Notes under the pieces: generated by a model
What the model saw: the letters and a program-made list of their open reading frames with translations, nothing else
Databases searched by the model: none
What the model was told of the DNA's origin: nothing
From: Diphasiastrum complanatum
Taxonomy: Eukaryota > Streptophyta > Lycopodiopsida > Lycopodiales > Lycopodiaceae
NCBI GenBank assembly: GCA_029204225.1
Contig: CM055103.1
Span: 48,243,958-48,307,957 of the forward strand
DNA: 64,000 nucleotides
Direction: 5' to 3'
Made by a program: the position numbers and the translations under genes
Shown: piece after piece, positions 1 to 10,582 of the stretch
How the letters are laid out: each line of letters opens with the position of its first letter
Numbering within the stretch: the stretch's first letter is position 1

Positions 1-215
1 AATCGGATGGGATCTGATGATCCGTCGTATTTTGGTATTTCTATCCATGGTGCTCTCCGGACTGCTTGCAAAGGAGCGACAGGTACAGGTTGGCCCATTG
101 GGTCCATTGGTACTGGTTCTGGTTCTGTCTCTTGTTGCACAACTGCTAATCTGGGAAGGTGTGGTGCTTGATTTGCTATCCTTTGTGCTATTGATCGTCC
201 CGATCTCAGATTCAT
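1..215 (-). CDS. Ty3/gypsy gag, N-terminal part (runs off the window)
   Basis: Minus-strand reading frame open from an ATG at 213-215 to the window edge, 71 codons without a stop. It begins MNLRSGR, a basic start like many plant gypsy gag proteins, then a Pro/Gln/Val-rich stretch, then the motif PKYDGSSDPIRF, which matches the P-x-YDGS-DP-x-x-F entry motif of the retrotransposon gag family (capsid domain). It lies downstream, on the same strand, of an LTR (1,529-2,344) and a gypsy-type primer binding site, so it should be the first coding part of that element. The capsid core, zinc knuckle and pol lie outside the window. I cannot tell whether the whole frame is intact. Confidence 0.75.
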   Translation of the reverse strand, partial: MNLRSGRSIAQRIANQAPHLPRLAVVQQETEPEPVPMDPMGQPVPVAPLQAVRRAPWIEIPKYDGSSDPIR

Positions 216-1507
216 CCGATGGTGGGTTCCAAAGTGATTGGATCTTGCTTATACAGTAGGATGCAATCTGGATCTCAAGGATCTGATTGATCTAATCGGC
301 CGGAAGTGAATTTTAGGCCTTTTACGGTGGTTTTTTCTTAATAAAATTTAACTCCTTGTACTGATTGACCTGAGATTTTGACAGTAGCTGGATCTGATGC
401 AGATCTTTTCACTAATCTGGTTTGCGAGGGTTCTCTTGTGCGAGGGTTGGCTGTGCGAGGATTCTTTAGCTATTTTTGCAGAGAAAAAATCTGATATCTC
501 TCTGATCTTTGGGAAGTAACTCTCGCAAGGCTCACAGTAGCTGGATTTGGGTCAGATCTCACTATAGAATTCTATGCAAGAGTTAACTCTTGCAAGAAGT
601 GAAAATTTCACTGTCTACGAGGGTTCAAAACCACTTTTTTGGCTTGATCTTCACCAAATCTCAAAACTAACTCTCGCAGGCTTCATCACTGATGGAAATA
701 ATCATTCAGAATCAATTGAGAGGGTCTGCGAGAGTTCTTACTGGAAAGATTTGCTGGATCCTCACTTTTTAGTGATTTTTTTGCACTTAAATCCAATTTT
801 CTGCTCACTGGAATCAAAATAACTCTCGCAAGCTCTTCTGTGTTCTGGTCTCACTGAGATGGAGCTTCAGAATCCTCTGCAAGAGTTCTTGACTACTGGA
901 ACTGAAAATTTTGCTATCTGCGAGGGTTCACTGGTACTTTCTCGCATTTTTTTCAGGAAACTCTCGCACAGGCACTTAGACACCAAACTAATTCTCGCAA
1001 GCTTCTCTGTGTCCTGGTCTCACTGAGATGGAACTTTAGAGGTGTCTGCAAGAGTTCTTATGAAGATTTGAGTGTTTTTGAATTTTTTCAAGGGTTTTTT
1101 GATTTTTTTATGATTTTTCTCTGATTTTTACAATCTGCTTGAAACTAACTCTCGCAGGCTTCTATGCAGGTCTGGAACAATACCTTGGAGCTGCTGCCAG
1201 TCATGCAAGAGTTAATTCACACTGGTTCTGGAGATATAAAAATCTGATGATATTTTAGACTCTTTTTTCCTCCAAAAATGTAGATTGGTGTGTTTTTTTG
1301 GGTTTTCTGGCTGGTTGGTTTGGGTTTCAAGCCCTTAGAGGCTGTTGAGGGCCTCCTCTACCCTCTCACACCTCCTCCGCTAGCTGTGAACTATCCAAAC
1401 ACAAAAAAAATATAGAAAACTAACTCTAAACACCCAAAAATCTATCTAAAACTACTCTAAAAAGCAAGAGAATAGCTAAAATGCAGCTAAACTAGTTAGT
1501 GGAAACC
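216..1507 (-). repeat. Gypsy 5' leader with dispersed CTCTCGCAAG-type motifs
   Basis: Non-coding leader of about 1.3 kb between the primer binding site and gag of the minus-strand gypsy element. From about 423 to 1,215 it is studded with a decamer near CTCTCGCAAG and its reverse complement (CTTGCGAGAG, often CTGCAAGAGTTC or TGCGAGGGTTC), at least a dozen copies. Longer blocks are repeated too: a unit containing TCTCACTGAGATGGA recurs at about 850 and about 1,017. No ORF of interest crosses it. The pattern could be a decayed tandem array or a set of short stem-forming elements; its function is unknown. Confidence 0.5.
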
Positions 1508-1528
1508 TATCCCCGGCGACGACGCCAC

Positions 1529-2344
1529 TGTAGGGTCAAAGATCTTGCATAGTATAGCCCTCCCGCCTGTCAACAAGGGTTAGATCACTGGATAGGTACC
1601 TAACTATGCATATATGCTAAATTTAGTTAGTTTCCTACTTTCTCCCTAACTCTATTCACCACTAACACTACTCTCCCTTAACTCTACTCCTCTACACTAA
1701 CATTCATCATGATTTGGGTGAAGGAAAGAGATAGAAAATGAGAGGAAGAGAGACGAGAAGAGAGAAAGAGAGAGAGATGAGATGGAGGTTAGCTCAAATG
1801 CTCAATGTCATTGCTTATGGAAAACCTTAACTAGCATAACCAAAAACCATGGGAAATAAAAATAACAAGCAATCACAACAATAGCATCAGCAAGATTGAT
1901 TAGCAAATGAGGATGCTTGAGCTCTCAAAATGGTAGAGTCTCCTCCTCTCTATTAAACATGAAAATAGTGTACAAATGGTGCTTTTTTATAAAATGGGGA
2001 AGGCCGTTGCCCCTCAATCCTATTAGCTAATATTCACATTGATCCTATTCATTCATCTTGGACCCAACTTGATCCAAGGGTCCACAAAAAGTACATTGGA
2101 AATCACAAGATTCACGTGAGTCCAAAATTGGACCCAACTCTAAAAAGTAAACTCTAAGTTTAGAATTGACTTTGGGCCTCAAGTTTTATTTTAATTACAA
2201 AGGGCCCAAGTCTATTATTTTATTTACAACTTCACTTGCGTGCTCATTGGGCCATGAGTTTATACACGCAGGATTCCATGCCCTTGCAACACATTTTATT
2301 GGATGATTTTATTTATTTACACTTTGTTGGGAATACCCCCAACA
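1529..2344 (-). mobile_element. Ty3/gypsy 5' LTR with adjacent primer binding site
   Basis: On the minus strand the block starts TGTTGGGGGTATTCCC at 2,344 and ends ...CCCTACA at 1,529, i.e. TG...CA termini, 816 bp. It is followed at once by GTGGCGTCGTCGCCGGGGAT (about 1,509-1,528), a close variant of the leader sequence found right after the 5' LTR in many plant gypsy elements. The upstream edge cuts directly into a copia reverse-transcriptase frame at 2,345, so this element inserted into the copia relic. The partner LTR and target-site duplication are outside the window. Confidence 0.7.
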
Positions 2345-4977
2345 TGAAGTCGACCAGTGTCCAGGTCTGGTTCATCAAAAGTGAGTTGTACTCGCTTTTC
2401 ATAGCTTCTTGCCACTTCACAGTATCTTGTTAATTGCTTCAGCTAGGCTCTTTGGTTCTTCTGATGAAGTCCAGAATGATTGAGGTGTATACCTCTCGGG
2501 AACTGTCCGAGTCCGTGAGGATCTGCGGACGATTGGTTGACCAGAATGCGATGATGCTTCTTCTCAAATTTCTCCAGATCTGCTCGAGCTGGCTTGGTCT
2601 GGTCTGATGACAGGTACTGTCGGCTGCTCGGCTTTTGTAGCTGTAGCTGCAGGTTCTACATCAATGTTAGAAGAATCCATGCTACGTAAAATCATAGTAT
2701 GTACGTTCTTGAAATATTAACATCCCTAGAGACAAATACTACATTGGTGGATGGATCATAAACTTTATAAGCTTTATGTTCATCAGGATAGCCAATGAAA
2801 ATACATTTATTTTCCCTATGATCCAGCTTCTTCCTAAGCTGTTTAGGAATGTCAAAAAAACATATACAACCAAATATTTTTAAATGGTTGATACTAGGCT
2901 TGTGTCCATGCCAAACTTCATAAGGAGTTTTGTTGTTGATGATTTTGGTGCTGGATCTGTTCTGCACGTAACAGGCTGTGGCAGTCGCTTCTGTCCAAAA
3001 CTTTGCGTAGGTGTGCTTGATGTAGCATGGATTTGGCTGAGTTGAGAAGAGTTCGATTCTTCCTTTCTGCAAACCCGTTTTGTTGAGGTGAATAGGAAGT
3101 GGTGAACTGTCTTCTAGTGCCATGTTCAGCCATGTAGTCGGACATCTCGTTAGAGAGGTATTCGCCACCACTATCAGTTCGGAGTGCTTTCACTTTTGTA
3201 GACGTTTGTGTCTCAGCCATGGCCTTGAATATGTTGAAGCATTCAAAGGCTTCAGATTTGTGCTTAATGAACATGACTGTAGACCATCTAGAATAATCAT
3301 CTATGAAAATGATTAAATAGATTGCATCTCCTAAGGACGGAGTTGGCATTGGACCACAATGATCGCTATGTACAAAATCCAATACATGATTTGCTTTGAT
3401 GAAATGTGATTTTGAAAACTTGCTTCTAAAGTGCTTCCCATAGATGCATGATTCACAAAAGAAAGATTTTCTATCTAATGAAGAAAGTGATCTTGTATTC
3501 ACGTGTCCAATTCGACTATGCCACAGAACAACTCTGTCATTTACATTTTCATTAGAGATCTAGCTAATGCAATTGAATTAGAGAGTACGCAAAGATTTCT
3601 GACTCTAGTTCATGTAGTCAGAGTAGTATCTTCCTCGAATATTGTACACTGCTTAGATAAGAAAGTAACAGTGTAGCCCTCATCAATTATCTTAGAGATT
3701 GATAGCAGGTTCTTTGATAGCTGAGGAACATGAAGGACGTTGGGAACACAAATAGATAGACCGTTGGTGATCTTGTATTCACGTGTCCAATTCGACTATG
3801 CCACAGAACAGCTCTATCATTTACATTTTCATTAGAGATACTAGCTAATGCAATTGAACTAGAGAGTACGTAAAGATTTCTGACTCTAGTGCATGTAGTC
3901 AGAGTAGTATCTTCCTCGAATATTGTACACTGCTCAGATAAGAAAGTAACAGTGTAGCCCTCATCAATTATTTTAGAGATTGATAACAGGTTCTTTGATA
4001 GCTGAGGAACATGAAGGACGTTGGGAACACAAATGAGATAGACCGTTGTTGAATGTGATCTTCACTGCTCCTTTTCCTTCCACACGTATGGTGCTAGAAT
4101 CTCTGAGGTAGATGAATTGATCTCTACTGTAGGTTGTATACTCGGTAAACCATTCCTTTCGAGAGGTCATGTGTTGGGTAGCGCCACTGTCTAGGTACCA
4201 GCTATCACAGTCTTCGTTACTGCTATTGTAAGCCATTAACAAGTGTGTGTCTTGCTCCTTGAATTCCATCGCGTTGGAGGAGTCTGGCTGCTGCTGTTGT
4301 TGTTGTTGCTTTTTTGCCTCGTTGTAGATCCGGATACGACACTCCTTGATGTCTTGATTGGCTTTCTTGCAATATCTGCAGAAAAGCTTCTTGCGCGATC
4401 CACCATGTTCATACGACTTTGGAAGAGAAGAAAGCAAGGTCATAATGGCATCATCATCTTGAATAGAATATCCTATAGCTGATAATTGATCCAATAAAAA
4501 CTTGAAGATGTTGATGTGAGAAGTGATGGCAGTAGAATCAGACATGCTAAGAGTAAAGAACTTCCTTCTAAAATGTAATCTAGTGGTTACATCATGAGTC
4601 TCATAGAGATTTGATAACAAATCTAATGCATCCTTAGAGGTTTTGCATGTGGTAACGTGAGATATTTGGGAGTCGGCCAAATTGAGTGTGATACATGCTA
4701 AGGCCTTCTGATCTTTGATCTTTCATGTCTTTGCTTGATCACCATCTTCTGGTTTCAGGTCAACACCTTCTACTACATCCCAAAAATCTCTATCTATCAA
4801 CATCATCCGGAGTTTTAACTTCCAGATGTAGAGGCTAGAACCATTGAACTTGTCAATGATTCTAGCTTCGCTAGATGATGAAAACGAAGAGCTACCAAGA
4901 TGGGACATGATAACACTAATATATATGGAACAAACTTAATCTCTCGGTTTATTTGAGCTACGCTCTAATACCAATCT
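2345..4977 (-). pseudogene. Ty1/copia gag-pol relic (interrupted by the gypsy element)
   Basis: Minus-strand copia polyprotein in several broken frames. From 5' to 3': primer binding site TTGGTATTAGAGCG (4,961-4,974); gag start at 4,908 with FNGSSLYIWKLKLRMML; UBN2-type gag and a zinc-knuckle remnant CRYCKKANQDIKEC in which the histidine is replaced (within 4,680-3,973); protease motif WYLDSGATQHMT; a 280-bp tandem duplication; integrase core with FIDDYSR and LRTDSGGEY (3,502-2,918); integrase C-terminus FGCICFFDIP and SRDVNIS (3,171-2,692); then the linker and the RT start WQEAMKSEYNSLLMNQTWTL, ending at 2,345 where the gypsy LTR begins. At least three frame changes or stops. Most of RT and RNase H are missing from the window. 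Confidence 0.85.
3487..4046. repeat. 280-bp tandem duplication inside the copia relic
   Basis: The block starting GTGATCTTGTATTCACGTG at 3,487 recurs at 3,767 and runs almost unchanged to about 4,046. The copies differ at a handful of positions plus 1-2 base indels. It covers the region between protease and integrase on the minus strand. It is a direct, head-to-tail duplication that would break the polyprotein frame. Confidence 0.85.
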
Positions 4978-5400
4978 GATGGGGCAAGGGAACGCGAACG
5001 GAGAAGAGAGCAAGAATATTGCGAAACAGCTCTCCCGTTATAATCAGCTGCTAGATGCAAAAACAGTCTAATAGAAATCTTATACTAAATATAATCACAG
5101 CTTTAAGTGTTCGAATTGCCCAACAAGATCTTAAAAATTAGTTCATACTCACAAAAACGACAGTACAGTCCACCGAAGAGATTAGAAATGGTCTTAGGTG
5201 TCAAAGATTGTCATCGTATGATCAGAAACTAAGTCGTAGACGTCCGTGTTTTGATCAGAGTGAGTGAACAAATGTTATCAAATAGCAAATAATGTGCATT
5301 CAATCACAACAAGCATTCATCTACGTTATACACAGATAGAAAAACGTATTGCTGTTATATTACACCGAAGCACAATAATGACAGTTACAACCAGACCTAA
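4977..5400 (-). mobile_element. Probable copia 5' LTR (outer limit not seen)
   Basis: The primer binding site at 4,961-4,974 is preceded on the minus strand by ...CCCCATCA ending at 4,977, as expected for the last bases of an LTR. The upstream TG terminus and a matching 3' LTR were not found, so the 5,400 limit is arbitrary. Support is position only. Confidence 0.4.
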
Positions 5401-7749
5401 ATCCATATCATAGGGAGGTGCATAAAGGGTACAACAATGATCGCTTCACAACCTACTCTCAAAGTCTTAATAGTGGGTTGTTTTCCTTCTATCTATGGAG
5501 AAAGATTATGTCTATCATGATTGGTCAAAGAAATACCAAATGTTTTGTTTTGACATCTAAGATTCTCAACTCAAGATTGAAAGTCTCCATCTCATTTTGT
5601 GGCATAGTAACCTCTCAAAATATGTCTTATTTATATATGAATTTTCAAGAGGCAACACTAGCTCTTGCTTAGTCAATTTGGTTAGAAAAAACAATATTGA
5701 TTGTTTGGGATAATTTTACAAGAGATGCCAAATTGTGTGAGGATCATAATGATGATGAATAGGCAACGAAGAGGGTAGGCCCTTGCAAGCTGTACTGCCA
5801 ACATCACAACAATCTTCAAATATAAGAACACTTTCTCTATCAATATAGAGGAAGCTGTTATCCAAATCAAACAAGGACCAAATGTCGCAATGTGCATGGT
5901 AGATAAATCTAATCTCTCAAGGTTTGACTATTAAAAAATTTGAGATTTCACAAAATAATACCTTGTAAATGGACATGATTCCAGCAATAACAAATTTCAA
6001 AAACAAGATACATTCAATTATAATAAAGAAGTAGAGGTTGTCAAAAAGGTTATATCTTGTTGGATTAGGTCATAATATCTAGATATGTAACCTATCACAC
6101 ACTACGATCACTAAAATTAATCATTCGATCAGCGTTGTAGATTTATGCAAGACAACAATGAAAATGGTTGTCTTTAATCACACAAATATTCGTTATACTT
6201 AAGCAATAAAGGGAGAAGAGCACGCTTTTGAAGGAGGATGAGAACGAATCAAATATTTGGCTAATACTCCATAGATGGTATAGTGCATCACATACCACCA
6301 CAACATTAGTAGACCATCGACAACACTTACCTTTAGGGCCCAAAGGCCAGTACATCAACCTCAATGAAAAAACAAAGAGATACTCTACCATGAAGGGAGA
6401 TCTTCAAACTTCATTCAAGCAATGATGGCCCCATAAGGCAGCCCATCAAACTTTGTCCAAGCAACAACCACCAAAAAGGGAAATCTTCAATCTCTCATCC
6501 AAGCATCAATGAGTTTCAACTTTCTTCCAAGCATCAAGAGGCCTTGTCTTCAAACTTCATCCAACAAGGAAGAAGGACACCACATGAGGACCCAAACATT
6601 GGGCGGAGAAACCCAAACATATGGGGACCCAAACATTGGGCGGAGAAACCCACAAGCCAACCTCTTATCCACCATTCTGTGAATCGCTAAAAGAATTAAA
6701 AATTGTGAACATTTTTTTTTTTTAGGATTTAGAAGGTGACCATTTTCAAAATTCTATATTTCTCAATAAATGGAGTATATAGGAAGCTATCTCAAACATG
6801 ATTTACTTAGCACTACTCTAGGTACAACTCTACTGTGCATCATGTTGTGTGCACCATGAAAAGTACATGGTTCAAGGTAGCTTATAAAAAAGGAAAATGA
6901 ATGTAATCACTAAAGTTGAACGTCTTGTGTGCATTGCATATCACAAATGCATGCACCAAACTAGTGTAGTGCATTGGTCTTTATTTTGATGTTATTATGT
7001 AGATGGACAACAATGTTCCCACCTTTGTATCAAAAACATAAATATAGTAAGGCATGATGATTGATTTTGACATTTACCGAATCCTTGTAGGCAAAGTGTT
7101 GTATTGCCTTTGTAAAGGAATGCAATAATGAGAGCTACTCTTTTACTTCAAAGTCCCAAGCAAAAACTACCATTCAATATGAAGACAAAGAGACAAAAAA
7201 ATGGTTCTTCCCTCTTGCTTACTAACCTCCCCCAGATACGATTTAGATGCAAAATGTCACAAAAGGGAATCGTCGAAGGGAAAAAAAACACGCACGCACA
7301 CACAGATATGTGTGTATATACATATATATCTAGACGGATGGATGTATCATGTAGATAAAATTATTTTTGTATATGCACATGTACAAAGACCGTTTCAACT
7401 CAAAGAGGATAAGAAAGTGTTGTTTGAGTTTGATCATTCTATTCTCTGAATTTTTAATAGGTCTAGTTTGTGAGGATTCGATCTGCAAACTGAGATGAAC
7501 TTTCAACTTCAACGTAAAATTTAAATTTTGTATGTCAAAGGGAAAGGAGTAATTTCTCTCTGCCCTCTTGTAAGAGACAAATTCAATTTCTTGGTCATTG
7601 GGTGAGGTAACAATTGGACTTATTTATTTTCGCAGCACCTTTTGGTTTTGACTTATTCTGCCACTAGATTTCTGACACAGCTCTATTTTTGCTGGTTTAA
7701 CACAAAAGCCCATTCCCTATGAAAGTCTGATCTCCAATGATCTATAATG
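5401..7749. other. AT-rich intergenic stretch without recognised genes
   Basis: Only short ORFs (80 codons or fewer) with no recognisable motif. Minor items: a 28-bp sequence (GGACCCAAACATTGGGCGGA...) occurs twice, 6,588-6,615 and 6,625-6,652, and there is an alternating CA/TA tract at about 7,285-7,330. Nothing else could be supported. Confidence 0.5.
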
Positions 7750-7997
7750 CTTGCAAAAATCCAGTGCACTGCTGTGATCCGTTTGCTAGCGGTAGTGCAG
7801 AAGGGAAGCCATTATCCTTGCAAAAATCCAAGTGGGCTAGGGAAGCCATAATCCTTGCAAAATCCAAGTGGCTGTTCTGATCCGTGTGGGTTTGCTAAGA
7901 GAAGTACAGAAGGGAAGCCATAATCCTTTGCAAAAATCCAAGTGAACCGTTCTGATCCATTTGGGCTTCACAGAATTAGTGCAGAAGGGGATCAGCC
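7750..7997 (+). repeat. Degenerate tandem repeat abutting the phosphatase start codon
   Basis: Four head-to-tail units begin CTTGCAAAAATCCA(A)GTG at 7,750, 7,817, 7,854 and 7,926, of about 67, 37, 72 and 72 bp. Units 1, 3 and 4 also share a CTGATCCGT-type middle and end AGTGCAGAAGGG. The last unit ends a few bases before the ATG at 7,998, so the array occupies the 5' UTR or core promoter of that gene. Confidence 0.8.
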
Positions 7998-8657
7998 ATG
8001 AAGGCAGTTGATGTAGCATTTGTGAAGTATGAAGAAGGGGATGGGTTTGGCCACCTTATGGCTTGGGCTTCTCTGTTCCCAGTCCTCATCACAGCTGGTC
8101 TCATATGGCATATCATGTTCAAAAGAGAGCTGCAAGCCATTTTCTTGTTTCTGGGCATGCTAATTGCAGGGACTGTGAACAATAAGATCAAGGACCATGT
8201 GAAGGAGCCTCGCCCTCCCACCTGTGAAATCCTGGATATGTGTGACTCCCATGGCTGGCCTTCCAATCACTCACAATTCATGGCTTTCTTCTCAGTCTTC
8301 ATCACTCTCAATTCCTTGTTCAGGTGGCATTTTTCCAGCTCATTCAACAAAGCCTTTACCATCCTCTTTCCATGGTCTTGTGGAGTGGCAACCATGTATT
8401 CCAGAATCTACTTGGGATATCATTCGAAATCCCAAGTGGTGGCAGGCTTCAGCGCTGGGTTGATGATGGGAAGTATCTGGTTTCTGCTCATAAACTACGT
8501 AGTAGCTCCACTGTTTCCCTGGATAGAGCAGACAGGGTTGGGGCGTGCTCTGTACATCAGAGACAGTTCCCACATTCCCAATGTCCTGCTTTTTGAGTAT
8601 AACAACGCCAGAGCCGCCAGGAAGGCAGCAAATCTACCAAAGAAAGCAAAGGATTAA
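7998..8657 (+). CDS. Dolichyldiphosphatase-like PAP2 phosphatase (219 aa, intronless)
   Basis: Complete ORF with ATG at 7,998 and stop at 8,655-8,657. It matches the plant dolichyldiphosphatase (DOLPP1/LPP) family, ER membrane enzymes that dephosphorylate dolichyl diphosphate so the carrier can be reused in N-glycosylation. The three PAP2 signatures are present: K65-x6-R72-P73 (KDHVKEPRP), P88-S-N-H91 after DSHGW, and S135-R136-x5-H142 (SRIYLGYH). Hydrophobic segments at about 23-40, 46-63, 93-108, 119-134 and 150-170 suggest an integral membrane protein. The C-terminal motif DSSHIPNVLLFEYNNARAARK is close to the family end. Length is normal. As I recall, seed-plant homologues have introns, so a single-exon copy may be a retrogene, but no poly(A) or target duplication is visible. 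The region is more GC-rich than its surroundings. Confidence 0.85.
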   Translation: MKAVDVAFVKYEEGDGFGHLMAWASLFPVLITAGLIWHIMFKRELQAIFLFLGMLIAGTVNNKIKDHVKEPRPPTCEILDMCDSHGWPSNHSQFMAFFSVFITLNSLFRWHFSSSFNKAFTILFPWSCGVATMYSRIYLGYHSKSQVVAGFSAGLMMGSIWFLLINYVVAPLFPWIEQTGLGRALYIRDSSHIPNVLLFEYNNARAARKAANLPKKAKD

Positions 8658-8713
8658 CACATAGGCAGTCAACTTTTGTCATCAGATAAGATCAGATCAG
8701 GCATCAGATAAGT

Positions 8714-9070
8714 TCACCTCAGATCAAAACAGGCATCAGAGTCGTCTGCCACCCAAATGAAGATCTTCTTCCCCGTTTTTGCTAAAATAAATCTTGGGTA
8801 ATTGTATCTTTTGCAATGACAAAATTTGTCAAGCGTGAATTCATCACCAAAACTGATTCTTAAATGCAGCAGGTGTATTACTAACTCAAAGGACATTCTG
8901 TGATTATGAAGGCAATGGCCTGAAAGTCTGCAGGGGCTCAAGAGTCGAAGTACAGCACATAAGAGAGCAGCCACATAGATGAGAATCTTCAGGGGAAAGG
9001 TTAGCATGGAGATTATGGAGGAGGATGCATTTGTGGTTGAAGTCTCATTTCTGAATAGAGAATAAGACAT
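8714..9070 (-). CDS. Hypothetical small protein (118 aa), doubtful
   Basis: Minus-strand ORF from ATG at 9,070 (MSYSLFRNETS...) to a stop at 8,714, convergent with the phosphatase gene and 56 bp from its end. One likely membrane segment, FPLKILIYVAALLCAVLRLL, lies at about residues 26-45; the rest is Cys/His-containing and unrecognised. A TATATATAAATATA stretch lies at about 9,087-9,103, only 17-30 bp before the ATG, so it is too close to act as a usual TATA box for this start. It may be a chance ORF in the 3' flank of the phosphatase gene. Confidence 0.25.
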   Translation of the reverse strand: MSYSLFRNETSTTNASSSIISMLTFPLKILIYVAALLCAVLRLLSPCRLSGHCLHNHRMSFELVIHLLHLRISFGDEFTLDKFCHCKRYNYPRFILAKTGKKIFIWVADDSDACFDLR

Positions 9071-9082
9071 GATTGTGAGCAA

Positions 9083-9546
9083 GGAATATATTTATATATA
9101 TGTACATAATGAAGGTATTTCAGTGAATTTGTTTGCTTCTCTTGTAGGTTCAGATGTGGGTGATGCTAGAGCTTTTTGGTGAGATTTGAAAAGTATAGGT
9201 TCCAGCAGAGAATGATCATGTTGTTTTCTTAAGTCTTAGATGCCTTTGTGGTGTTGTAAAATTTTTCCAAGGATTGATCATGAAATGGTTCATTGTCTTT
9301 TATATCTTTATGGAGTTTGGTGATGCAATTCAGCTTGCACCAACTAGAAACTATCTTCGTTGGGGGGGGGGATGGTGTGCACCAATGTCGTGTAGGTATA
9401 GAGTTACTAGTCCAGCCTCTTAGAGGTGAGGGGTACCAAAATCAAAGTCATCGATTCTGATGTGGGATCTTCACGTTCTTTTCCAAGAATTATCATGCTT
9501 GTAAAAACCTGATTCTTCGATTTTATGCATTAATCATATTTTCTTC

Positions 9547-9549
<3 letters not shown>
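9083..9549. other. Intergenic, no gene seen
   Basis: No ORF of note. It contains a run of ten G at 9,362-9,371. Nothing else is recognisable. Confidence 0.5.

Positions 9550-9607
<58 letters not shown>
9550..9607. repeat. (CT)29 microsatellite
   Basis: Uninterrupted CT dinucleotide run of 58 bp. The minus-strand ORF across it encodes an artificial Glu/Arg repeat and should not be read as a gene. Confidence 0.97.
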
Positions 9608-9609
<2 letters not shown>

Positions 9610-9703
9610 GCACTTTCATGCAAACCTTCTTTCTACCTTTTGTCTTTTGGCATGACCAGGAAGCTTTTGGTATGTAGTTGCCTTGGAAGCCATGTGGCTT
9701 CAA

Positions 9704-9817
9704 TGCAGTTCTTGGTTTCTGGATTCCGGTGCCACTCAGCATATGACCAGCCTCATTGGCTGTTTCGAGTCCTATACACCTTACAGTACCAACAAATATG
9801 TTCACCTTGCGATATAG
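9704..9817 (+). pseudogene. Copia protease fragment
   Basis: In one plus-strand frame this reads SSWFLDSGATQHMTSLIGCF..., the copia aspartic-protease entry motif W-x-x-DSGA-x-x-HMT, followed by a Tyr/Asn-rich stretch and a stop at 9,815-9,817. No gag or integrase neighbours are detectable, so it is an isolated scrap about 0.7 kb from the next element. Confidence 0.75.
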
Positions 9818-10517
9818 TACACAGGCTATGAAAGGTGAAGAACTCTATTGGATGAAACCCAAAGGGGTTGCAACTAGACTCTAGTAGGGGAAACAAATAT
9901 GTAATAATTTTTTAAATTCACATGTCTCGAAAACGTCATTTTGAAAGTCAACCTAAAGTTCCTCTCCCACATTTGAGAAATTTTCATATAATGCCTACAA
10001 GCAAAAAAACACCATTTTGCAAGTATTGTTTCTCATTTCGAACTAAGTAGTTACCTTTACTACCTACAACAAAATATCAAATATGCACTGCACAAAAGTC
10101 AGATTTTAAGCTACTTATGTATTGCACACTTTTGCAACATTTCAAAGTAAAGGCTCATGTCCCAGGAAGGCTAAACAAAAGATGCATTTAGCTACATTAA
10201 AATACGTATTGTAATTTTGAAGCATTCAAAAACAAATTTGATTTAAGCATTTATGACTTCAAAGACATTTTTCTCTCCAAAATTTTTCTAAATACTCATG
10301 AAGATGTGCTAAAATTTATTGCTCATTAGCTTTAGGCGACGTAAACCTAATAATAGTAGCTAGTACAATTGCTTCTCCCCTATAAAATAGTCTCCATTTA
10401 CTTTGCCATTGTTCCAATTTCAAGAGCTGATCCAAAATTAGCTCTTCAAAATTGATCTAGTTTTGATCAATCTTTCTTCACTCTCCTTGTTAACCGAATT
10501 TTTGACACAAAAATTGA
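9818..10517. other. AT-rich, no gene seen
   Basis: No ORF or repeat that I can assign. It adjoins the truncated 3' LTR of the next element. Confidence 0.4.
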
Positions 10518-10582
10518 GCTAATACAACTACTTACAACTATCAACAGTAAATCGTAAACAATAACAAGTTTATCATTGGTTT

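Noticed and set aside
3487-4046. CRISPR-like or short-repeat array
   Set aside because: The unit is 280 bp, occurs only twice, and lies within copia coding sequence in a plant genome; no repeat-spacer pattern exists anywhere in the window.
9530-9805. Minus-strand ORF with a long Glu/Arg repeat
   Set aside because: The repeat is only the translation of the (CT)29 microsatellite; the flanks show no protein features and overlap a plus-strand copia protease scrap.
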